Shown here piece after piece: positions 23,775-32,353 of a DNA stretch of 64,000 nt. The notes under the pieces were generated by a model. The model ran no database searches. It was given only the letters and a program-made list of their open reading frames with translations, and was not told the DNA's origin. Source of the stretch: Chaetoderma sp. LZ-2023a (Eukaryota > Mollusca > Caudofoveata > Chaetodermatida > Chaetodermatidae); the NCBI GenBank assembly GCA_034401795.1, contig CM067360.1, forward strand, positions 124,289,901 to 124,353,900. The letters are read 5' to 3'. The translations under genes and the position numbers were made by a program. Position 1 is the stretch's first letter. Every line of letters starts with the position of its first letter.

Positions 23775-24613
23775 TAGCTGATTTCCTCTGTCACCTCTAT
23801 GATGCCTATAGCCTCAAGCCTAACTCTATTGCTGGTTATAAGTCAGCATTAATGTCTGTTATTCCTTGCTTGGCTAAGAGGGGAAGTGATGAAGTAAATA
23901 CATTGAATGTATTAATTAAAGGCATGGGCAATCTAAGACCAAGGAATCCTCCTGTGATTCCGTCTTGGAGTTTATCGCTAGTGCTTCAAGTACTAGGTGA
24001 TAAGCCTTTTGAACCACTTAGTTCCATTTCTATGAAACTATTAACACTGAAGACTGTGTTTTTAATTGCTGCGGCCTCGGCTAGGCGTAGGAGTGAGATT
24101 CATGCCTTATCAGCCGAGGATGACCGTTTTGTGGTTTCAGGGGAAGGCCTTAAGCTGCTACCTAGGATTAATTTCTTGGCTAAAAATCAGTCGTTGAAAT
24201 ATCCAGGTCAACCTATTATTTTGCCTGCTTTAACTAGATATGATCCTAATTCTAAAGCATGGTGTCCCGTCCGGGCGCTGCGCCGGTACAAACAACGTAC
24301 GGCGGCATGGCGCACCGACCAGTCAGCGTTATGGTTGTCATATATTGAACCCCATGGGAGGGCTTCTAAGGACACCATTTCCAGGTGGATTGTGGAATGC
24401 ATTCAGTTTTGCCATAAATCCGCCACCGGGAAGCAGGTTGACGTGGCCAAGGCTCACAGTGTCCGCGGCGTAGTGACATCCACGGCCCTATTTAATGGGG
24501 TCCCTGTGGATGATATTATGTCGGTGGCTCAGTGGCACTGTGAGTCAAGTTTTACAGACCATTATCTCCGTGACACCTCTAATCCTCTCGCCTTGTCGGT
24601 TTTGAAAAAATAA
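21677..24613 (+). CDS. DIRS A2 tyrosine recombinase, with long overlap frame
   Basis: The frame is open for 978 codons, but the recognisable domain is only the last 330 or so, from about 23620. It contains the first catalytic Arg in SARRRSEIHAL (24080-24109), the HSVR box (His 24455-24457, Arg 24464-24466), QWH (24530-24538) and the nucleophile Tyr in DHYLRD (24563-24565). Such enzymes integrate the circular DNA made by DIRS elements. The upstream 650 codons overlap RT in the -1 frame and are Ser/Gly-rich with no known domain. This frame is the same as gag, separated from it only by the gag TGA. The real translation start is unknown. Confidence 0.88.
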   Translation: MYGEGDSAALACLVSTAVPRWTGGRPASRPHARVGTVNSGPFSLAMAFRGVSSRVDDRPAVATVSGASLDSHSERSRSKVVYRGGDKFPRTKRSYSAGTKVSGLLFNPVLGNKTHRWVETDSQPQAIEQVHRDAQFQDGNGALGVGRVGEGDVDGVDRFEGRLFPHPHPQEFLSLPEICIPGQTVGIQGVALRNFHGFSGFHPCGSCDHSIPPQEKHSSPHVHRRLAVESAHPGKFVRQSGDCFENSHRLGLDDQFPKIRADSIPEVCLPGDVLRSGDRICLSYSGESSNTHLVDSVSVRQSSCPGTGLLENAGVDGFVGTSHSSGRLTQAADPVVSHDTMDPEYRFAGLECVSVGASDSPPAMVVEYRESLTGGFANPSPPSGDCVYRCIDGGLGSLPGRIHDIRALESGTVTGTYKSTGAKSSSPGPGTFLTESSGQDCSYSFRQLNSCDLHKPPGRNEVAQSLYDDMETALLVSGSPDYLESSSYSGKVKPASRLIEPKDECFTHGMATKSMCGGSSVRPLGETQHRFVRNEEECEDDDVRLSDSGSKRFRNRCVSYQLGENVCIRIPSSNPDSKNSSENQTRGMPSASDRPGLAKPIMVYGSAGPSGLQSGSSASDGRYYLPGQGPSQQSVNVQIDCMDVVKESRIKEGFSEQAAMFMAKARRGSTSRAYNYKINRFAEWCSKRCIDPMDSSIQVVADFLCHLYDAYSLKPNSIAGYKSALMSVIPCLAKRGSDEVNTLNVLIKGMGNLRPRNPPVIPSWSLSLVLQVLGDKPFEPLSSISMKLLTLKTVFLIAAASARRRSEIHALSAEDDRFVVSGEGLKLLPRINFLAKNQSLKYPGQPIILPALTRYDPNSKAWCPVRALRRYKQRTAAWRTDQSALWLSYIEPHGRASKDTISRWIVECIQFCHKSATGKQVDVAKAHSVRGVVTSTALFNGVPVDDIMSVAQWHCESSFTDHYLRDTSNPLALSVLKK

Positions 24614-25146
24614 ATCGGTTTATATTTTTTGAGGTGATTTCCTCATTACTTATATATATCACAATTAATTTATGGAAACACCCACTTTTTTGGGCCTGCA
24701 TCAGTCTTTACCGATGGGAAGATGATGTCAGCAGCCATTTTCAACAAGGTCAGTCTTGTTCATGTGTTGTCCGTTGTTGATTGTATTGTCACGATTACCC
24801 GTTATTAATATGGTGATGGTTTGTGTATTTGTGTGGTTCATTGTTGAGAGTTACGAAAATGGAGCTTTTTCGTCTCTGTCCTGTAGTACATGGCACTTGT
24901 ACGTAGAGAGCGTATAGGACATTGAGGTCAGTCGACTCTTCCTCCCAGGAAGGAGGGGGGGGAGCGCATATGACATTCGGTCATCTCTCATACATCGGTC
25001 GTGTTATCCGATGGTTAGTCAAATCCTGACTGTTTTTTCTTACAGTTTCAGAAGTTTAAGTGCCTTAAACGCAGAAAAGCGTATTGGGATGAGCTGGTCT
25101 TTTGACCTCGCCTCCCTCCCGCCAGATTCACTTTCGAATTCTGGCA
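24614..25146 (+). other. A2 3' untranslated segment
   Basis: About 530 bp between the recombinase stop and the internal complementary region. An AATAAA overlaps the stop codon. A G-run (GGAGGGGGGGGAGC near 24952) is flanked by short inverted sequences. No ORF or RNA gene recognised. A3 has a closely related segment at 43960-44489. Confidence 0.6.
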
Positions 25147-25245
25147 ATATCAAAAGTATTAGGGAGGTAAGTATACTCTTGAAGTGAAATAAACGAAATC
25201 TAGGATTTCTTTTTTCACGAGAGAGTTGATACTTACCTCCCTAGA
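25147..25245 (+). repeat. A2 internal complementary region
   Basis: It holds the complement of the left end (ending CTTGAAGTGAAA at 25189) fused directly to the complement of the right end (TAAACGAAATCTAGG from 25190). This junction is what DIRS replication models require to template both ends and circularise the element. Confidence 0.9.
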
Positions 25246-25312
25246 TACGGACCCGGCCTCTCCACCCCACAGAGGCTCGGTCTTCAGGCTCTTAATAGTT
25301 GCATGTGTGTCA

Positions 25313-25528
25313 GCCAATAATCTAGTCAGAGGAAGTGCTAGTCTGCGCATGCGCGGTGGTGGGGCTGGCATCCGCCAGACTACGCTCTGACTCCCTGCCC
25401 AGTAGGGGCACCTAACTGTTTTAAATCTGAGTGTTTATTGAGTGAAAGCCAATATTTAGCAATATCAAAAGTATTAGGGAGGTAAGTATCAACTCTCTCG
25501 TGAAAAAAGAAATCCTAGATTTCGTTTA
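25313..25528 (+). repeat. A2 right inverted terminal repeat
   Basis: Reverse complement of the left repeat for about 170 bp, then its own terminal 40 bases ending GATTTCGTTTA at 25528. These terminal bases are complementary to the second half of the internal complementary region. Confidence 0.9.
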
Positions 25529-28500
25529 ACTCATGGTACGTAGCATACGTGTAGACATCATGATCTCATCCCACAGTGAACAACAAATACTCATGGTACG
25601 TAGCATACTGTAGACATCATGATCTCATCCCATAGTGAACAACAAATACTCATGGTACGTAGCATACTGTAGACATCATGATCTCATCCCATAGTGAACA
25701 ACAAATACTCATGGTACGTAGCATACTGTAGACATCATGATCTCATCCCACAGTGAACAACAAATACTCATGGTACGTAGCATACTGTAGACATCATGAT
25801 CTCATCCCATAGTGAACAACAAATACTCATGGTACGTAGCATACTGTAGACATCATGATCTCATCCCACAGTGAACAACAAATACTCATGGTACGTAGCA
25901 TACTGTAGACATCATGATCTCATCCCATAGTGAACAACAAATACTCATGGTACGTAGCATACTGTAGACATCATGATCTCATCCCATAGTGAACAACAAA
26001 TACTCATTGTACGTAGCATACTGTAGACATCATGATCTCATCCCATAGTGAACAACAAATACTCATGGTACGTAGCATACTGTAGACATCATGATCTCAT
26101 CCCATAGTGAACAACAAATACTCATGGTACGTAGCATACTGTAGACATCATGATCTCATCCCATAGTGAACAACAAATACTCATGGTATGTAGCATACTG
26201 TAGACATCATGATCTCATCCCATAGTGAACAACAAATACTCATGGTATGTAGCATACTGTAGACATCATGATCTCATCCCATAGTGAACAACAAATACTC
26301 ATGGTACGTAGCATACTGTAGACATCATGATCTCATCCCATAGTGAACAACAAATACTCATGGTATGTAGCATACTGTAGACATCATGATCTCATCCCAT
26401 AGTGAACAACAAATACTCATGGTACGTAGCATACTGTAGACATCATGATCTCATCCCATAGTGAACAACAAATACTCATGGTACGTAGCATACGTGTAGA
26501 CATCATGATCTCATCCCATAGTGAACAACAAATACTCATGGTACGTAGCATACTGTAGACATCATGATCTCATCCCATAGTGAACAACAAATACTCATGG
26601 TATGTAGCATACTGTAGACATCATGATCTCATCCCATAGTGAACAACAAATACTCATGGTATGTAGCATACTGTAGACATCATGATCTCATCCCATAGTG
26701 AACAACAAATACTCATGGTACGTAGCATACTGTAGACATCATGATCTCATCCCATAGTGAACAACAAATACTCATGGTACGTAGCATACTGTAGACATCA
26801 TGATCTCATCCCATAGTGAACAACAAATACTCATGGTACGTAGCATACTGTAGACATCATGATCTCATCCCATAGTGAACAACAAATACTCATGGTACGT
26901 AGCATACGTGTAGACATCATGATCTCATCCCATAGTGAACAACAAATACTCATGGTACGTAGCATACTGTAGACATCATGATCTCATCCCATAGTGAACA
27001 ACAAATACTCATGGTACGTAGCATACGTGTAGACATCATGATCTCATCCCATAGTGAACAACAAATACTCATGGTATGTAGCATACTGTAGACATCATGA
27101 TCTCATCCCATAGTGAACAACAAATACTCATGGTATGTAGCATACTGTAGACATCATGATCTCATCCCATAGTGAACAACAAATACTCATGGTATGTAGC
27201 ATACTGTAGACATCATGATCTCATCCCATAGTGAACAACAAATACTCATGGTACGTAGCATACTGTAGACATCATGATCTCATCCCATAGTGAACAACAA
27301 ATACTCATGGTATGTAGCATACTGTAGACATCATGATCTCATCCCATAGTGAACAACAAATACTCATGGTACGTAGCATACGTGTAGACATCATGATCTC
27401 ATCCCATAGTGAACAACAAATACTCATGGTACGTAGCATACTGTAGACATCATGATCTCATCCCATAGTGAACAACAAATACTCATGGTATGTAGCATAC
27501 TGTAGACATCATGATCTCATCCCATAGTGAACAACAAATACTCATGGTACGTAGCATACTGTAGACATCATGATCTCATCCCATAGTGAACAACAAATAC
27601 TCATGGTACGTAGCATACGTGTAGACATCATGATCTCATCCCATAGTGAACAACAAATACTCATGGTACGTAGCATACTGTAGACATCATGATCTCATCC
27701 CATAGTGAACAACAAATACTCATGGTACGTAGCATACGTGTAGACATCATGATCTCATCCCATAGTGAACAACAAATACTCATGGTATGTAGCATACTGT
27801 AGACATCATGATCTCATCCCATAGTGAACAACAAATACTCATGGTATGTATCATACTGTAGACATCATGATCTCATCCCATAGTGAACAACAAATACTCA
27901 TGGTATGTAGCATACTGTAGACATCATGATCTCATCCCATAGTGAACAACAAATACTCATGGTACGTAGCATACTGTAGACATCATGATCTCATCCCATA
28001 GTGAACAACAAATACTCATGGTATGTAGCATACTGTAGATATCATGATCTCATCCCATAGTGAACAACAAATACTCATGGTACGTAGCATACGTGTAGAC
28101 ATCATGATCTCATCCCATAGTGAACAACAAATACTCATGGTACGTAGCATACGTGTAGACATCATGATCTCATCCCATAGTGAACAACAAATACTCATGG
28201 TACGTAGCATACGTGTAGACATCATGATCTCATCCCATAGTGAACAACAAATACTCATGGTATGTAGCATACTGTAGACATCATGATCTCATCCCATAGT
28301 GAACAACAAATACTCATGGTATGTAGCATACTGTAGACATCATGATCTCATCCCATAGTGGACAACAAATACTCATGGTATGTAGCATACTGTAGACATC
28401 ATGATCTCATCCCATAGTGAACAACAAATACTCATGGTATGTAGCATACTGTAGACATCATGATCTCATCCCATAGTGAACAACAAATACTCATGGTACG

Positions 28501-29554
28501 TAGCATACGTGTAGACATCATGATCTCATCCCATAGTGAACAACAAATACTCATGGTACGTAGCATACTGTAGACATCATGATCTCATCCCATAGTGAAC
28601 AACAAATACTCATGGTATGTAGCATACTGTAGACATCATGATCTCATCCCATAGTGAACAACAAATACTCATGGTATGTAGCATACTGTAGACATCATGA
28701 TCTCATCCCATAGTGAACAACAAATACTCATGGTATGTAGCATACTGTAGACATCATGATCTCATCCCATAGTGAACAACAAATACTCATGGTACGTAGC
28801 ATACTGTAGACATCATGATCTCATCCCATAGTGAACAACAAATACTCATGGTACGTAGCATACTGTAGACATCATGATCTCATCCCATAGTGAACAACAA
28901 ATACTCATGGTACGTAGCATACGTGTAGACATCATGATCTCATCCCATAGTGAACAACAAATACTCATGGTACGTAGCATACGTGTAGACATCATGATCT
29001 CATCCCATAGTGAACAACAAATACTCATGGTACGTAGCATACGTGTAGACATCATGATCTCATCCCATAGTGAACAACAAATACTCATGGTATGTAGCAT
29101 ACTGTAGACATCATGATCTCATCCCATAGTGAACAACAAATACTCATGGTATGTAGCATACTGTAGACATCATGATCTCATCCCATAGTGGACAACAAAT
29201 ACTCATGGTATGTAGCATACTGTAGACATCATGATCTCATCCCATAGTGAACAACAAATACTCATGGTATGTAGCATACTGTAGACATCATGATCTCATC
29301 CCATAGTGAACAACAAATACTCATGGTACGTAGCATACGTGTAGACATCATGATCTCATCCCATAGTGAACAACAAATACTCATGGTATGTAGCATACTG
29401 TAGACATCATGATCTCATCCCATAGTGGACAACAAATACTCATGGTATGTAGCATACTGTAGACATCATGATCTCATCCCATAGTGAACAACAAATACTC
29501 ATGGTATGTAGCATACTGTAGACATCATGATCTCATCCCATAGTGAACAACAAA
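25529..29554 (+). repeat. 59/60-bp tandem array, block 2 (about 68 units)
   Basis: Continues the array in phase after A2 and ends at CAACAAA where element B begins. It is more mixed than block 1: TACGTAGC and TATGTAGC units alternate, 60-bp units are frequent, and CCACAGTG or GTGGACAAC variants occur. Confidence 0.95.
28016..29335 (+). repeat. Higher-order repeat inside block 2 (830-bp period)
   Basis: A specific series of variants recurs 830 bp later, at about 28016-28500 and 28846-29335: three 60-bp units in a row, then TATG units including one with GTGGACAAC, then another 60-bp unit. The spacing equals ten 59-bp plus four 60-bp units, so 14 units were duplicated as a block. Confidence 0.75.
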
Positions 29555-29724
29555 TTCTACTTCGAATAATACTTACCAGATGTACTATTATGATAATGTC
29601 TATTATCTAGTCTAGGTCAAAATAAACAATTAAAACTCCGCACTCTCCTGGTCCTGCCCATACTGTGTCCGGGAATACCATAGCCGCAGGTACCGAGTCT
29701 ATTCCCAATCACTGTCAGATTCGT
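29555..29724 (+). repeat. B left inverted terminal repeat
   Basis: Complementary to 36151-36345 over about 150 bp (for example CCCATACTGTGTCCGGGAAT against ATTCCCGGACACAGTATGGG). The extreme ends differ. Confidence 0.9.
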
Positions 29725-29823
29725 TTATTTTGCGCTTGTTTCAAGTCGCATGTGTTTAGAGTGTCATTTAATTGATAAATTAAGCAGTTTTAGCGCGTGT
29801 TTGGGAAAACCATCGCTGGACTA

Positions 29824-29856
29824 ATGGAGGAACTTGGAAAATCATCACAGGGGCAG
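29824..29856 (+). CDS. DIRS B gag exon 1 (11 codons, predicted)
   Basis: ATG at 29824, peptide MEELGKSSQGQ, then donor CAG|GTTGTA at 29857. Distance from the element end (about 270 bp), terminal Gln codon CAG, phase 0 and the exon 2 cysteine array all parallel family A, although the peptide itself is not similar. It supplies the start codon that exon 2 lacks upstream of its first CX2C. A later ATG-initiated candidate at 30031 does not give a compatible phase. Confidence 0.5.
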
Positions 29857-30376
29857 GTTGTATCAATCTAGAATTTATACATTCGTGCCATAATGCCTGT
29901 TTGAAAATTCCTTAAATTGGCACATTGATTTATAATGGTAGCCATTGTTGGAGTCGCTTCTGTACCCGTTAACTTTTAGTTTTAATTCGGGTACTCGGTT
30001 AATTTTCTCTTGCGACTCGGTTCCTCTAAGATGGATGCGTCCTTAGCCAAGATGGCGGCGCCCATGTAATATGTCGTTATTGGCTTGGGGTATCCAGGCA
30101 CTCTGTTATCGCCGATTTTAGCTCTCGCTTCATTGTCGAGGGTGTTTGTAGTGATCGGCGAGGTTTTCTTGGTTATTTAACGCTAGTTAAAGGCTGAGTT
30201 GTGTTTTGTAAAATTTTCACTCAAAAAAGTTTCAAATATTTCCTGCCTAAGACTTGTTATCATTAATTTAAGAGAAAGTTAATGTGTTTAAGAAATCTTA
30301 ACTATCAAGTCTATTGTGCGTATTGCTCGTCATCACTTGTCATGTGCAGCGTTTTAATTCTCCTCTGTGTTCGCAG
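29857..30376 (+). other. Predicted gag intron of DIRS B
   Basis: 520 bp ending in CTCCTCTGTGTTCGCAG before 30377. An in-frame TAA near 30300 closes the exon 2 frame upstream with no ATG in between. The sequence is not similar to the family A intron by eye. Confidence 0.5.
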
Positions 30377-32353
30377 AAACCGAAGAACCCGGACACTTTG
30401 TGCCAGAAGTGTAATAGGTTCATGAAACGCAAGTATCTTGGACATCACTGTGTGGCGTGTGCGAGGTGTAAGGTCGGCAGTCCGTGTGATGTGTGCGCCA
30501 AGTGGTCGTCGGCAATGGTGGCTGAGTTTGACAGGGATCGACGGGCGAGGCTGGAGCGCATAGAGAAGGATAAGACAGTGAAGCGTCAGCAGGCGTCGTT
30601 GGTTGGACTGGAAGGTCGGCTGAATGAGAGGATGGATTCAGCACTGGGCGTATGGGCGGCCCAGTTCAAGGCCATGTTTGATTCGTTACAGTCCACGGGT
30701 CCGGTGAGGCAAGCTGGTGCAGGGCAACCATTAGGTGGCCCGGCTAGTTTTGCTGAGGGCCATTCACCTGACCTTTCTCTGTCCTCGGCTCAAGAGCCGT
30801 CGGCAGAGGAAGAAGAGTTCCTGTTGATGGAAGATTCCGGCATGCCGGATCTTTCAATGTCGGCAATGCCGAGTACGTCCCAGGGGTCTCCCTCGGGATT
30901 TGTACGGGTTTGCCAGGCGGATGGTGATGTCGACGTTCCGTCGGGCATTTTTCATCCGTCACTTGTGCAACCGGATATGCCGGCGGAGCCGTGGTTTGCG
31001 GTTCCGACGGCTATCCCGACGGCGTTGGGTGCGGCTCCTATCGGAGTTACCGTGCCAGCCGTGATTAAGGCGGTCGTAGTCCCGGATCCCGTGTTGGAGC
31101 CGATGGACTGCGGAGAATCCGTATCCGACGGGTCGTTGGATACTGGTGCCGCCGGTAGTCGCGCTACGGATGCGCTCTGTCCTGGCAGAGACGTTTATCG
31201 TAGCGCTCAGCATGGATCGTCGGTGGCCCTCTCATCTAAGGGTGAGAGGGAAGATGAAAACGGAAGCTCTTTAATGGACGATTCCGCTTTCTGCGCCGAG
31301 GCTGAATGGGTGCAGGTCCTAGGATGGATGACCAATCGTCTCGGGTTGGCATCGGATCTCGGATCTCAGCGCGATCCGGCGATGGAGCGGATGTCAGAGC
31401 GTGCGGCTAGCGCTCTGTCCAGTGGCTCTTCGGCCATGCCTACACTCCCCTTGGACTCGCAGACTTCTGACATGTTGGAAGTTGCGGCATATCGTCTGGT
31501 TCAGCCAGACTATGCATTGCCCAAGGCCCCGAAGGGGATAAGGAGTAGGGTCCGTTTTCCGGAGCAGGCCTATCATCAATACGCCAGGGTTCCACGGCTT
31601 TCCGTTGCGGAACGTGAGGCGCTGAATAGGCCGTTGGCTGGGAAGGCCAAGGGGCGGTCACGTCCCTTGGTTTCCCAGACCAACAAAGACCCGTTTAATG
31701 AGCTCACGCTCATTGAGGATGCGGCTAGGGCGGCCATGGCTGCGCTGTCGCACGGGTGTACCGTCCTGCAGGGTATGCTGGACTGCACGGCGGAAGGCGG
31801 ACAGGTGCCAGAGGCTGCTCCCGGAGTTGTTCGGGACACCATGCGCCTGTCTCAGGATTGCCTGGCCAGGGTGATCACAAGAACTTTAGCAGAGCGACGG
31901 AGAATGGTTCTCGATTGTGTGGAACCAGGACCGGAAATGAGGGCAGCGTTATCTTCTGCGCCTTTCATTGGTCCAGGCTTGTTCGGCGGCTCGGCACGAC
32001 AAGCGCTCTCTAAAGTTGCATCGATGGTGGCGGAGCAAGAGGTGGTCGGCAAGTCGTGGAAGTCGACCAAGAGGACTCAGCCGCAACAGTCCTACCGTCA
32101 ACACAGACAGGACCAGCAGAGGCAGCGTCCTAGATCGCCCTTCCGTCCTTCTGCCCGTGATGCCCATAGGCCATCCGGAGCGCAAGGACCTGGCCGTTCG
32201 TCCACATACAAGCCCTCTAGTAAGAGGCCGTATGAGGACGACAGGAAGGGTGGCGGTTCGGGCCGTGGCGGCTACCGTAAGGATAGTCGCGGCGGCGGTT
32301 CCGGACCGTCATACCACAAGAAGCCGCGGGGCGGCCGTGGGGCTCGTTCCTGA
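30377..32353 (+). CDS. DIRS B gag-like protein, exon 2
   Basis: 658 codons; about 669 residues with exon 1. The cysteines have exactly the family A spacing, CX2C-X12-CX2CX2C-X5-CX2C (residues 20, 23, 36, 39, 42, 48, 51 of the spliced protein). The middle is acidic and Ser/Pro-rich. A conserved C-terminal helical region includes GPGLFGGSARQAL, matching GPGLFGGEGCRHL of family A. The tail is Arg/Gly/Ser-rich with RGG repeats, ending RGGRGARS. It ends in TGA at 32351-32353 in the context TGACGG. Probable RNA-binding particle protein. An in-frame ATG at 30421 would skip the first CX2C. Confidence 0.78.
   Translation, partial: KPKNPDTLCQKCNRFMKRKYLGHHCVACARCKVGSPCDVCAKWSSAMVAEFDRDRRARLERIEKDKTVKRQQASLVGLEGRLNERMDSALGVWAAQFKAMFDSLQSTGPVRQAGAGQPLGGPASFAEGHSPDLSLSSAQEPSAEEEEFLLMEDSGMPDLSMSAMPSTSQGSPSGFVRVCQADGDVDVPSGIFHPSLVQPDMPAEPWFAVPTAIPTALGAAPIGVTVPAVIKAVVVPDPVLEPMDCGESVSDGSLDTGAAGSRATDALCPGRDVYRSAQHGSSVALSSKGEREDENGSSLMDDSAFCAEAEWVQVLGWMTNRLGLASDLGSQRDPAMERMSERAASALSSGSSAMPTLPLDSQTSDMLEVAAYRLVQPDYALPKAPKGIRSRVRFPEQAYHQYARVPRLSVAEREALNRPLAGKAKGRSRPLVSQTNKDPFNELTLIEDAARAAMAALSHGCTVLQGMLDCTAEGGQVPEAAPGVVRDTMRLSQDCLARVITRTLAERRRMVLDCVEPGPEMRAALSSAPFIGPGLFGGSARQALSKVASMVAEQEVVGKSWKSTKRTQPQQSYRQHRQDQQRQRPRSPFRPSARDAHRPSGAQGPGRSSTYKPSSKRPYEDDRKGGGSGRGGYRKDSRGGGSGPSYHKKPRGGRGARS

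Larger units (their letters stand above)
18481..25528 (+). mobile_element. DIRS-type retrotransposon A2, complete and apparently intact (7,048 bp)
   Basis: Inserted in the tandem array between GAACAACAAAT (ending 18480) and ACTCATGG (from 25529), with no target duplication; the two halves rebuild one normal unit. It has a left inverted repeat, spliced gag-like ORF, RT-RNase H-methyltransferase-like ORF, tyrosine recombinase ORF, internal complementary region and right inverted repeat, in the DIRS order. All three frames are open. No integrase and no direct LTRs are present, as expected of this group, which is thought to integrate a circular intermediate by tyrosine recombinase. Confidence 0.95.

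Noticed and set aside
30031..30069. Short ATG frame MDASLAKMAAPM as B gag exon 1
   Set aside because: Its possible donor (CAT|GTAATA) is phase 2 and would put exon 2 out of frame; the 29824 candidate fits phase 0.
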